From positions 1 to 64,000 of the forward strand of contig JAHDYR010000030.1 in the NCBI GenBank assembly GCA_019828565.1: 64,000 nucleotides of DNA, in the 5' to 3' direction. This DNA comes from Carpediemonas membranifera. Lineage: Eukaryota; Fornicata. The notes under the pieces were generated by a model that made no database searches, had not been told where the DNA came from, and saw only the letters and a list, made by a program, of their open reading frames with translations. Below are positions 22,604 through 33,000 of the stretch, piece by piece. Within the stretch, counting starts at the first letter, position 1, and every line of letters begins with the position of its first letter. The translations under genes were made by a program, and so were the position numbers.

Positions 22604-23403
22604 TGGAGGGGTGCTTCACGAAGCAGGCAGACCAGCTCGCCGATGTGGTTCGACGGTGCTTGGCTGGCTACGTTAACTTCGTTGAGGTGCCCCTCGAGGG
22701 GATCTTCGATCACCTCTCCACCGGCACGCTGTGGAGCAAGGACGCAGGCGGCTTGCTCGATCTGTCAGCCGGCCTGCTGGTCCAGCTCCAGCGAGAGCAT
22801 CGTGCGCTCCGCTTCCTGCGGGAGGCGTCTCGCAGCCGTGCCGAAACCGACTCCGGCATAGTCCGCGACGCCGTTGACGCCGGCGTTTTCGATCTCAAGG
22901 GCAACGGCTCAAACAGGTACGTCACCCCGGAGACCCTGTTCTCGCTCTCCCGCGCTCTCGGCTGCGGCCAGAGCCTGGCCCGCCGCACCCTGTACCGGGT
23001 CGCCGTCTTGGCCCTCGCCCCAGACTACTACCGCTTGTTCCTCCACGGGGAGCGTAGCGAGAACGTCTCAGTCACCGCCACTCACTGGGCCGCCCTGGTC
23101 GCTAACCTCCGCGCCATGGACGAGCTTCCGTCCCTGCCGGAGCGGCTCGGTCTGGCCATGCAGGTCTCTGACCCTGAGCGCGAGTACGAGGTCCTTGACG
23201 TGCTGGGTCACGAGATCCTGACGGCTGGATCCGACCGCCGACTCATTCTTCACGTTCAGTACGCGGGCTACACTGCCCCTACCTGCACTGGTCTGGACGA
23301 GACCCTCGCTGCCGTCAGCGTGGCTCGCGAGTATCTGATCGACTTTGAGCTCGAGGACTGGATCAAGGGCCCTGACGACGAGTCCGATGACGACTACCAA
23401 TAA
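22552..23403 (+). CDS. Large antisense ORF of G1 (unknown, ORF b)
   Basis: 283 codons. It is homologous to the G2 ORF at 43138-44031: shared VPLEGIF or LPLQRIF, LALAPDYYR or LVLAPDYFR, QVSDPEREYEV or QVSDPDRYYTV, AREYL or VREYL, and an Asp/Glu-rich C terminus. The conserved region starts near the methionine of VMEG, so the true start may be that ATG at 22603 or a splice acceptor. It ends 20 bp before the gag-pol stop and is convergent with it. It is not an envelope protein: no signal peptide or membrane helix is seen. Additional antisense ORFs downstream of pol are known in some plant Ty3 families, but I see no family match. Confidence 0.7.
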   Translation: MPATSARELCRVPVGGVMEGCFTKQADQLADVVRRCLAGYVNFVEVPLEGIFDHLSTGTLWSKDAGGLLDLSAGLLVQLQREHRALRFLREASRSRAETDSGIVRDAVDAGVFDLKGNGSNRYVTPETLFSLSRALGCGQSLARRTLYRVAVLALAPDYYRLFLHGERSENVSVTATHWAALVANLRAMDELPSLPERLGLAMQVSDPEREYEVLDVLGHEILTAGSDRRLILHVQYAGYTAPTCTGLDETLAAVSVAREYLIDFELEDWIKGPDDESDDDYQ

Positions 23404-23422
23404 ATCTTGATTGAGAATCCGT

Positions 23423-26400
23423 TTACTGCCTGGAGTGCGCAGCACGGTGTAGTTCTCTCTGCTCAAGAAAGTCCTCAAACTTGTCACAGCCATCGACATT
23501 CTCGAATGGCTCCCACGAAGCTTCGTCCGGCTCATAGCCCAGCCACTCAACCAAGTATTCGCGATTCTCGACCGGACCGGAGTCGGGCCGGGACTTCACA
23601 ATCTTGCTCGGTATATACTCGGCCGCAACAGTGTTAGCCAAGCGAGTAACTTGCTCCACGGACATGTCGCCGTGATCGAACGGGAGGACCCGGGAAGCGT
23701 CGACCCTGAACTGCTTCAGAGATTCAAGGTCACGCACAGTATAGGCAACAACCTTGTTGTACTCCTGGTGCACCGACACTAGTGCCATTGGGCCACGCAG
23801 GCCGGCGGCGAATTTGTCGGGTGGTCTGTCGGGGTAAGCCACCAGGACGTACGGAGTCGAAACCGTGGCACGGGCGTCCGGCCTGTACTGCTGTAGGAGC
23901 CGCTTGCTCTTAATGCGCTCGGCAGCCATGAGCCGGTACGCCTTGGCCTCGGACAGCCAGTCCTCTTGCTGGTCAACGATATACGTCTCACCCGGCGCGA
24001 TAACGGTAATGTCCTTTGGCACTCGCATCTCGGTGCCATACAGGATCTCGGCTGGGGAGAGTCGAGTAGGGACTCGAGGGGTCGAGTTAACAAGGTATTG
24101 GGCAATCGGTAAGCTGTGGACCCAATCATTGGATCTAAACTGGTAACGACGTGCTGTCAGGATGGACTTAACCGACACATTCGCTCGCTCTACTAACCCA
24201 TTCGACTGGGGATGATGAGCCGTCGTCTTTCTCGTTGTAAACCCGAGTCGGGCACTCAGGTCGTTAAAGACTGCGTTGACGAACTGGGATCCTCCATCCG
24301 TCTGCAGTACCTTCGGTACGCCGTATCGGAGGACCCAGTTATTGACAAACGCCCTGGACGTCTCGACCGCTCGGGTAGTCTGGAGCGGGACAAGCTCAGT
24401 CCAACGTGAGCACATGTCTATTACAACGAGGATATACTTATAGGTCGTGCCGTCGACCGTGCACGAGGTAGCGGACATAGTGTCCATGGCCACTCGGTCG
24501 AAGGGGTGCTCGACCGCGGTGTGCAAACCCGCATCGGAAGAGGCCGGGGGCTTACGCCTTAACTGGCATATTGGGCACTTGGCGATATAGTCGTCCACGT
24601 CCTTCTGGCGGACACGTACGCCCCAGTCTCGAAGAAGGTTCTTGGTCGCCCAGGCGGACAAGTGAGCCCCGGCGAAGTGATGCGCCTTCTGCAGCCTGTC
24701 CGCGACTTGGGTATCGAGGGTGTTAGCGAACACGCGAGAAAGGCCATCTGCTGCCCCGTTGTCAACACCCGGAACGTGACGTATGGTGAAATCGAGGTCA
24801 GCTAGTTGGTCGTACCATCTACGGACCTTGGGGTTGATGGACTTGGCCATGAACAGCAGGTTGCGGTGATCAGTACGGATGGTAAAGTGCGTCCACGAGA
24901 GGAATTTCCGCCAACGCTGGACGGCCAGGATGATTGCGTAGGCTTCCTGCTCTGTGGTACTCCACCTAGTCTGGACCGCGGAGAATGCGTGGGACATGAA
25001 AGCGATCGGCTGCCCGTCCTGTAGTAATACGGCGCCGCATCCCACGTCTGAGGCATCGGTCATGAGGACATGTGTCGCGTCCGTCTTGAAGTGAACGAGG
25101 GAGACCCGCTTAAGGAGCTCGGCGATAACGTCGCCCAGGGCCGCTTGCTGACCCGGCCCACCGGGTTCGGCCTTGCCAGCCGACACCTGCAACAGAGGAT
25201 GAGCTCGGGACGCGAAGTTGGGCACGAAGTCACGGAAATAATTGAGGAAACCGACGAGTGCCTGTGCGGACCGCTTGCTGGTCGGTAGTTTCAGCTTCTT
25301 AATGTCGTCGATGCGGTCTTCGGCAATCCTCACGGTGTCTCCGGACACGAGTCGACCCAGGAACTCGACCTCAGCCGCGGCGAAGACGCACTTATCGCGA
25401 CCTAGGTGTAGGTCATACTCTTGGCAACGTTTCAGGACGTCCCATAGGTTCCTTATGTAGGAAGGCTCGTCCCGACCCATGACAATAATGTCATCGATGT
25501 AAATAAGGCACTTCCCTGCCGAGATCAGGTCGGAGAAAGCCTGCTCCATGGCCCACTGGAAATGAGAACCAGCGTTACGCAGACCAAAGGGCATAGTCGT
25601 GTACTCAAACCGTCCAAGGGGAGTCCCGAAGGCGGTCAGAGGACGAGAACGGTCCGTCAGTGCCACCTGATGGTAGCCGGCCTTGCAGTCGAGCGTAGCA
25701 AAGATGGTATTACCCCTGAGCTTAGCTAGACAATCCTCTATGATCGGGATAGGGTAGTTGAACGGGGGAGTCTTCGCGTTGACCAAACGGAAGTCGATAA
25801 CGAACCGGGTACGGTCCTTCCCCTTTGGGACCAAGAATGCCGGTGAGGAGTAAGCCGATGCTGATGGCTGGATGAAGCCATGTCGGGACAGGTCGTCAAG
25901 GTGTTCCTGGAGAAGTGTCTTCTTCTCCGGCGGCATGAAGAACTCGCGGCTAAAGACGGGTTCATCATCAGACAAGACTAGATCGTAAGGGATGAGCTTA
26001 CTCGGACGCCCTACTCTGTCCTCGAACAGGCCGACAAACCGCGCGAGCAGTCTGTCCTGAAGGGAAGACGACTTGTCAGACAAGGTGAATAGGCTCAACT
26101 TCTGGGGAGTAATGACCGTTGAGACGTCTTCAGCCTGCTCGGCGTCATTGGCGTCAGACTCCTCGCAGTCGTCAATCTGAGGAAGGATCCCCAGGGTGAC
26201 CATATCAGGGTACCCAATGATTAGATCGTACTCTGAGGGTAGGAGGTACGCACGAGTAGTAAAGGTGCACCCACGGGGGACCAGAGCTGATTTGGCAAAG
26301 GTTACTTCGGTGGAAATAGTCTGGTCGACTGTGATGACTCCAGCCGGTGTCGTCACCTCGACCGGGTCACAATGCAGGATCTTTTCGCCGGACCTCTCGG

Positions 26401-27463
26401 CCACTTGCGGCGATATGAAGGTTGCTGACGCGCCACAGTCGAACAACATCGACTCTGCGCTGGTCCTGTATATGGATCCTGACACAATCGGAAGAGCCTG
26501 CGCTCTGCGTTTGCTAGACGCCGCGAAACAAGACAAATAAGAATAGTTCTGGACCTTTATACGGTCACAGAACTCTCTCTTGTGGCCCTCGCGCCCGCAC
26601 TTCTCACACTTGGACTTGGGCTTCCGGCACTCGGGGCTGAAATGGCCCTTGCCCCCGCAGTTGTAACAGGTTGGGGTCGTGCTGGTAGGGCGAGCCCGAT
26701 CGCGGGACCGCTTGTCCGGGCGGTGATGGTCATGCGGGCGGTCACGACGGTCGTAGGGGCGGTCTCGGCGGTCATCTCGGCGGTCACGACGGTCGCGCTG
26801 GTTACGGCTCTGGCCGCGTTGCGGATGGGCGCCTGGCACGGGCGCTGTCGGACGGCGCGACTGATCGGAGCGGATCGCCTCGGTGAACGGAGCAAGGTAC
26901 TCAGCCGACTCGGCTACGTCGCGTGCCGTCTTCATGGTGTATTGCTGGGTCTCCGCCAGTGAGCAACCCTCAGTCTGCTCCTTCAGTCTGTAGTAGAGGG
27001 ATTGGCCCTTCACAGCAAAGGCCCGCAAGTAGGCTTCACGAATGGTGTCATCCTCGTCCATGTTAAGGCACTCCAACAAGGTGTTGAACTGCGAGTTGAG
27101 CTTCGACACCTCGAGCGGCGTGAACGCCGCGATGCGCAGCCTGATAAGGTTCAGGCATTGTTCCTTTCTGGTGGGGCGCAAGGCAGCGGCGAGTCGCTGC
27201 ATGATGATCTTCTCTCTGAGCTTGCGTGATGAAGTGGAAGGTTCGTCGTCATGTTGGTCACCCTGAGGAAGCGGAACCTCCTCTAGGGTCTCTAAGCCTA
27301 GCACTTGTGATGCATAGGACTGGATCTCCGGGCTTATAAGCTTGCGGAGCTTCGCCTTACCTCCTCTAGCCTTAAAGTCACGCAGTGACGTCGTAAAAGC
27401 TACGAAAGCGCTGAATGTTGCCTCTTTCAGGAGCGGCGCTTGTTTTTTCTGTTCTCTACCCAT
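23423..27463 (-). CDS. G1 Gag-Pol polyprotein with chromodomain
   Basis: A single 1346-codon ORF without frameshift. In order: Gag; an Arg/Asp-rich linker; two CCHC zinc knuckles (first Cys 266, CYNCGGKGH and CEKCGREGH); an aspartic protease with FDCGAS (Asp342; Cys replaces the usual Ser/Thr). Then reverse transcriptase with LDCKAGYHQ and YIDD (Tyr655), RNase H (MTDASD, TDHRNL) and integrase with the HHCC finger (HH...CPICQ). The DDE residues are in MDTMSA, TDGGSQF and SNGLVERAN. A C-terminal chromodomain (EYLVEWLGYEPDEASWEPF, about 1300-1340) would guide integration to modified chromatin. The start is 16 nt after the LTR. This copy looks functional. Confidence 0.96.
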   Translation of the reverse strand: MGREQKKQAPLLKEATFSAFVAFTTSLRDFKARGGKAKLRKLISPEIQSYASQVLGLETLEEVPLPQGDQHDDEPSTSSRKLREKIIMQRLAAALRPTRKEQCLNLIRLRIAAFTPLEVSKLNSQFNTLLECLNMDEDDTIREAYLRAFAVKGQSLYYRLKEQTEGCSLAETQQYTMKTARDVAESAEYLAPFTEAIRSDQSRRPTAPVPGAHPQRGQSRNQRDRRDRRDDRRDRPYDRRDRPHDHHRPDKRSRDRARPTSTTPTCYNCGGKGHFSPECRKPKSKCEKCGREGHKREFCDRIKVQNYSYLSCFAASSKRRAQALPIVSGSIYRTSAESMLFDCGASATFISPQVAERSGEKILHCDPVEVTTPAGVITVDQTISTEVTFAKSALVPRGCTFTTRAYLLPSEYDLIIGYPDMVTLGILPQIDDCEESDANDAEQAEDVSTVITPQKLSLFTLSDKSSSLQDRLLARFVGLFEDRVGRPSKLIPYDLVLSDDEPVFSREFFMPPEKKTLLQEHLDDLSRHGFIQPSASAYSSPAFLVPKGKDRTRFVIDFRLVNAKTPPFNYPIPIIEDCLAKLRGNTIFATLDCKAGYHQVALTDRSRPLTAFGTPLGRFEYTTMPFGLRNAGSHFQWAMEQAFSDLISAGKCLIYIDDIIVMGRDEPSYIRNLWDVLKRCQEYDLHLGRDKCVFAAAEVEFLGRLVSGDTVRIAEDRIDDIKKLKLPTSKRSAQALVGFLNYFRDFVPNFASRAHPLLQVSAGKAEPGGPGQQAALGDVIAELLKRVSLVHFKTDATHVLMTDASDVGCGAVLLQDGQPIAFMSHAFSAVQTRWSTTEQEAYAIILAVQRWRKFLSWTHFTIRTDHRNLLFMAKSINPKVRRWYDQLADLDFTIRHVPGVDNGAADGLSRVFANTLDTQVADRLQKAHHFAGAHLSAWATKNLLRDWGVRVRQKDVDDYIAKCPICQLRRKPPASSDAGLHTAVEHPFDRVAMDTMSATSCTVDGTTYKYILVVIDMCSRWTELVPLQTTRAVETSRAFVNNWVLRYGVPKVLQTDGGSQFVNAVFNDLSARLGFTTRKTTAHHPQSNGLVERANVSVKSILTARRYQFRSNDWVHSLPIAQYLVNSTPRVPTRLSPAEILYGTEMRVPKDITVIAPGETYIVDQQEDWLSEAKAYRLMAAERIKSKRLLQQYRPDARATVSTPYVLVAYPDRPPDKFAAGLRGPMALVSVHQEYNKVVAYTVRDLESLKQFRVDASRVLPFDHGDMSVEQVTRLANTVAAEYIPSKIVKSRPDSGPVENREYLVEWLGYEPDEASWEPFENVDGCDKFEDFLEQRELHRAAHSRQ

Positions 27464-27479
27464 AGGTAAGTACTAGTAC

Positions 27480-27563
27480 TGTGGTTTGGAAGAGAAAGAG
27501 TTTACGAGTAAAAAGAGGTTTGGACCCTCCCAGGGATATTGGTAGATATTAATACTGACTACA
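27480..27563 (-). repeat. G1 5' LTR (84 bp)
   Basis: This is the upstream LTR for the minus-strand gag-pol. It ends in CA at 27563, before the ccag target duplication. Its terminal 48 bp recur at 547-594. Confidence 0.93.
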
Positions 27564-30016
27564 CCAGCCCTCCAATGTCACGTATTGACGAGGTCGTCAA
27601 AGCATATCTTTACGCAATCTTTTGACCTCAAGTCGTGGACTGCCCGGGGGTAGTTCGGGGCGCTGAACACGCTGGTGAAGTCCCCTATGCTCCATCTCCG
27701 CCCCATCACCGCCAAATCCCGGGGATCGAATTCCGCGACTCAAACCCAGAGTTGCAGACCTCAGCGTTCACAACCACCCCCGGCTAGACACGTTCTAGGC
27801 CCCATAGAGCACATTTCACTCTTCACCTCGCTGAAACCATGGTCAAGTTGATCCAGTCACGTCGCTCAGCTTCAATCACGCAAGGCGAGCGGACAACGAG
27901 TAGACCACACCCAGATGAAGGCTGAATCGCGACATGTGCGCTCTACAGCTGTCTATAGGCCCGCACGCATACATGGGTGCGAAGTCCCAGCCCTCCAATG
28001 TCACGTATTGACGAGGTCGTCAAAGCATATCTTTACTCAATCTTTTTGACCTCAAGTCGTGGACTGCCCGGGGGTAGTTCGGGGCGCTGAACACGCTGGT
28101 GAAGTCCCCTATGCTCCATCTCCGCCCCATCTCCGCCTGGCCAGATCATGATGCGTCAATTGTCACATATCTGGAAGTCAAGTCTGTTGTAACGCGTCAG
28201 GTTTGAGCCATGGTGTAGATGGTATAGCAGATGTTGGTGAATACAAGAGGTGGTAGGTTCGAATCCCTCCTGGCACATCCTTTTTTGGACCTCGGCCATA
28301 TCTCAGTCAATATTGGTCGTCATGCCTTGCAACTGCCCAGATTAGCTTGACTAGCCCTAAAGAACACATGGCAGTCAGATTTATTCAAGTTGTTTGGACA
28401 TGACGAACGCTAAGCCGTTCAGGACTGAGCCACTGGCGCCGAGCGCAAACAGCGCATCCACGACCGCCCAATAGCGGTCCGGGTTCTTGGACAGCACCTT
28501 GGCGCGCTGGAGTGCCTTGTGCATGACCTGGGACGGTACAGCAGCCGCAGCGCCCCCTGCACCCCACCAACGCATAGCCATGAGATGTCCACCCCAGGCC
28601 AAGCCAGTGCCCGCCCCTCAGCCCGCGTCTCCTATTGTGCACGACATCGAGAGCATATCGATCAGCTCGCCCTCTGCCTCGCCGTCCTCGCAAGGATACG
28701 TGCCCCCAAAGCGTTTGCGGACTACACCACCGCGCCGTATCCTCCCCAAGCGCTCGACTAGGGCCGCACCATCTCCCCCTGAGAGAGTCAGCCCCCGCAC
28801 CTGCCCGCAAGCTCGGCCGCCCTCGCTCTACCAAGTTCATCATCTACTCGGACAGCGAGGACGACGACGAACATCCCAAGAAGCCGAAGGGGTGCATCAC
28901 ACCGAAGAAGGAAGGACGGACTTGCTTCAATCGTAAGAACTATTAGTATCGAAGTGGCAGTGGCCACATGTAAATGATTAACGAACGTAGAATGGGTAGG
29001 CAGGGGCTACGGTCGGCTGCGCCTCCCTCTGCCCCCCTGCACCCCCCGGAATTGAAGACGGGGGGCTCCGTCATTCCTCCGGCTTCGTTCGGCTTCGCTC
29101 CGCTCGGGCGCTCGTCGCGTTGCTCCTCCCGCCCTCCGCTACGCTACGCCTCTCTACGCCTCCGTCACTCTCTCTGCCCCCTGCGACCCCCCGCGGACTC
29201 CGCCCATGGCCTGTAACTCCGTCAGATCACCCCACAAATTTTTTGAATCTCGGGCTGTGATTTACATATGAAAAAATAAATACCCCCATCCTCCTCAGAG
29301 CATGTAATTATGTATTGTAGTGCGCACCCGTGTTCTCTTCCATTCCATACGCGTCACTCTAGACGTATTCACTCACCATGGACACAAAAAGGCTCTATAA
29401 AAATTTGTTGAGGGCCTAAATCAAAAATCGGGGAAAATAACGTTCCTACACGTACGCAACATGATACAGCAGTATACTCTGTTTAGCTCCAGCATCAATC
29501 CTTGAGGCCAGTAAAACCGGTCTTTGAACGCGGTTCGCCAGATTCGGATGGATATCGTGACTCAATCACACTGCGAGAGACTTTCAAAAATTCCAAATCC
29601 AGCAGCCCGGAAGCCTCAGGCCTCGTGCTGTACTGCACAAGAAGTTAGCGATCGCGACTTTTGTCCTATAACTATTTATGCATAATTCAATGTAAAGACG
29701 ACGGAGTTGAATAGAGCTTAGGGCGGCGCCTCCGAGCTGACACGCACAGCTATCCAGAGAAGCAATCCGCAGCCCTGAACGCCGTCTGTAAGCATGTGCT
29801 CTGACCTCAAAGTCCAATTTTGAGGTCCCGTTTTTGAGCGGGAAAATTTAGTATAAAATATTTGCGTTGTCCCAGATTTCAATGCATGTTCGAAGGACCC
29901 CTGGGGTAGGCTACACGCTGCATGTGTCGCCTTCCCTGGCAGGGGCCCAGGGGTCCCGTACCGGGACCCCCCAAAATCCGCAATACCTTACCATAACTTA
30001 CCTTACCTTACCTTAC

Positions 30017-33000
30017 CTTCCTGCACAGGAAGATGCTTCCCCTGACCGACATGATCGTCAGGCACACCACTCGAGAGGCCTTCATCGACAACTCAGGCGT
30101 CAGCGTCGACGACAACACCAACGAGGTCGTCCGCAAGATGCTCAAGGTCAAAGACTGGATCAGGTTCGCCAACGCAGCGACCATGTACGCCAAGCGCAGC
30201 ACCACCCGCGGCCCAGCCCTGCCCCGCAAGCGCCTCATCCCCGTTGCTCCGAAGCTGAAGAAGACTAAGCGCAAGCAGACCAAGCGTAACCCCCGCAAGC
30301 CCGGCGCGAAGAGCAAGCCCAGAGTGAGACACATAGACACGGCCTTCAGCGACGCAGAGCTCGAATCAGACGTCGAACTCGAGGCGCTGACCGACTATGA
30401 GTGCGAAGACAACGTCGCTGCCATTGGGTTCGAGCATCTCAACGCCACGTACCGCTCACTACACGAGCTGAATCTCACCCGCGTCCAGCGGAGCCTCGTA
30501 CAGCGCTTCCGTCGCGACAACTTCTACCGCATCGAGAAACAGAACGAGGTGCACGAGCTCGCCGCAGCAGGCATCATCAGCGCGGAGGAGACCACTGCCA
30601 TTGACCAATGGGTGCAGGAGGCGTCAAGCAAAGACCCTGGCACAGTCATATCGATCATCAGCAACGACACCGACGCGGCGAAAGAACTCCTCGACACAGC
30701 AGAGGCCGAGGACGCCAACGAGGCAATCCAGACTATTCTCTCCCGCATCGAAGAAGCACGCCGCGCCCAAGAGCATCCTCCAGCCGCCCACAAGCCTGCC
30801 CAGCCCAAGACCACGACCAAGCGCAAGGACAAGCGGAAGCACAAACGCAAGAACAAGCCCACCATCGTCTTCGACATGGGCTCTCCCGAGTCCCCGCCTA
30901 CACCTGACTACAGCAAGGGAGACGCGACATACGCGCTCACTGTCCAACACCGCCGCAAGTCCCGCGAGAGAACAGAGCCGCCCACGCCCACCATTCCGGT
31001 AGTCGAGCCTCCAACGCAGCCAGAGGACGAGATGGCCAGCAAGTGCCCGCTGCTCAACCCCAGAAAGATCACGACCCGGGACTACAGCAACGCTCGGCTC
31101 TACGACAACGACGGCGGTGGCGACTGCGCCATCTTTGCCCTCGCCATGCGCACCAAGGCGTTCTACGACTTCTTCATGTCGCTTGGCACCGGCGACGACG
31201 TGGATGGACGCGTCAAGGTCTTCCGGCAGCGGTTCAGGCAGTACTGCTGTGACTACAGAGACCCCCACTCCCTCATATTCCTCGGCTTTGCCCCCGAGAG
31301 AGCTCACACGATCACGCTCGAGGGAACGTTCTTGAATATTCCCACCGTGTGGGCTTTCTACTGTCACGAGTGCGGCATCAAGAACGACTCGCTGATTCTG
31401 TACAAGAATCAGAACACGATTGAGTACACCATCAGGCCTGCAGACGATGACCCCGACCGCCGCGTGCCCAAGTGCCAAGACGTCATCAACCCAGACAAGG
31501 CCATTCTCGCGACCGGCATCCGCTACAACGACGGCATTCACTTTATGTGTGTCTTCCCCGAAGACGGGATCGAACGCCAGCTCGAGTACGTGGACTACTC
31601 GGCTGCAACGAGAGAAAGCGCCCTGAATCCAATCGAGATCTCTGACGATGACGAGCCGCCGCAGCGCCCCCCTGCACCCCACCAACGCATAGCCATGAGA
31701 CGTCCACCCCAGGCCAAGCCAGTGCCCGCCCCTCAGCCCGCGTCTCCTATTGTGCACGACATCGAGAGCATATCGATCAGCTCGCCCTCTGCCTCGCCGT
31801 CCTCGCAAGGATACGTGCCCCCAAAGCGTTTGCGGACTACACCACCGCGCCGTATCCTCCCCAAGCGCTCGACTAGGGCCGCACCATCTCCCCCTGAGAG
31901 AGTCAGCCCCCGCACCTGCCCGCAAGCTCGGCCGCCCTCGCTCTACCAAGTTCATCATCTACTCGGACAGCGAGGACGACGACGAACATCCCAAGAAGCC
32001 GAAGGGGTGCATCACACCGAAGAAGGAAGGACGGACTTGCTTCAATCGTAAGAACTATTAGTATCGAAGTGGCAGTGGCCACATGTAAATGATTAACGAA
32101 CGTAGAATGGGTAGAGCGGGGGCTACGGTCGGCTGCGCCTCCCTCTGCCCCCCTGCACCCCCCGGAATTGAAGACGGGGGGGCTCCGTCATTCCTCCGGC
32201 TTCGTTCGGCTTCGCTCCGCTCGGGCGCTCGTCGCTACGCTCCTCCCGCCCTCCGCTACGCTACGCCTCTCTACGCCTCCGTCACTCTCTCTGCCCCCCT
32301 GCGACCCCCCGCGGACTCCGCCCATGGCCTGTAACTCCGTCAGATCACCCCACAAATTTTTGAATCTCGGGCTGTGATTTACATATGAAAAAATAAATAC
32401 CCCCATCCTCCTCAGAGCATGTAATTATGTATTTTAGTGCGCACCCGTGTTCTCTTCCATTCCATACGCGTCACTCTAGACGTATTCACTCACCATGGAC
32501 ACAAAAAGGCTCTATAAAAATTTGTTGAGGGCCTAAATCAAAAATCGGGGAAAATAACGTTCCTACACGTACGCAACATGATACAGCAGTATACTCTGTT
32601 TAGCTCCAGCATCAATCCTTGAGGCCAGTAAAACCGGTCTTTGAACGCGGTTCGCCAGATTCGGATGGATATCGTGACTCAATCACACTGCGAGAGACTT
32701 TCAAAAATTCCAAATCCCGCAGCCCTGAAGCCTCAGGCCTCGTGCTGTACTGCACAAGAAGTTAGCGATCGCGACTTTTGTCCTATAACTATTTATGCAT
32801 AATTCAATGTAAAGACGACGGATTTGAATGGAGCTTAGGGCGGCGCCTCCGAGCTGACACGCACAGCTATCCAGAGAAGCAATCCGCAGCCCTGAACGCC
32901 GTCTGTAAGCATGTGCTCTGACCTCAAAGTCCAATTTTGAGGTCCCGTTTTTGAGCGGGAAAATTTAGTATAAAATATTTGCGTTGTCCCAGATTTCAAT

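Larger units (their letters stand above)
21529..27563 (-). mobile_element. Ty3-type LTR retrotransposon G1
   Basis: Complete 6035-bp element on the minus strand. Its 84-bp LTRs (21529-21612, 27480-27563) have TG...CA ends. A 4-bp target duplication ccag lies at 21525-21528 and 27564-27567, inside a monomer of TE7. A purine-rich tract (ATGGGGGGAAG on the minus strand) adjoins the left LTR. In place of a usual tRNA primer site the right LTR is followed by the palindrome AGTACTAGTACT. Gag-pol is intact. A plus-strand gene pair occupies the 1.7 kb between pol and the 3' LTR. Confidence 0.95.
21398..30016 (+). mobile_element. TE7, type B element split by Ty3 element G1
   Basis: It starts at agtcgctcagc, has a partial monomer (21398-21528) and is then interrupted by G1. 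It resumes at 27564 with about 1.3 monomers to 28130. The tRNA-like sequence is at 28204-28277, the antisense ORF at 28381-28602 (minus) and the C-terminal ORF at 28581-28946, with an extra C near 28778. The tail has three extra CTTAC units. Confidence 0.85.

Noticed and set aside
22552-23403. Antisense ORF b of G1 as an envelope gene
   Set aside because: There is no signal peptide, membrane segment or fusion motif, and it lies on the strand opposite to gag-pol.
30624-31958. 444-codon minus-strand ORF across the OTU gene
   Set aside because: It is an antisense shadow of a GC-rich gene: low-complexity Val/Leu/Arg/Gly composition, and the OTU motifs are on the plus strand.
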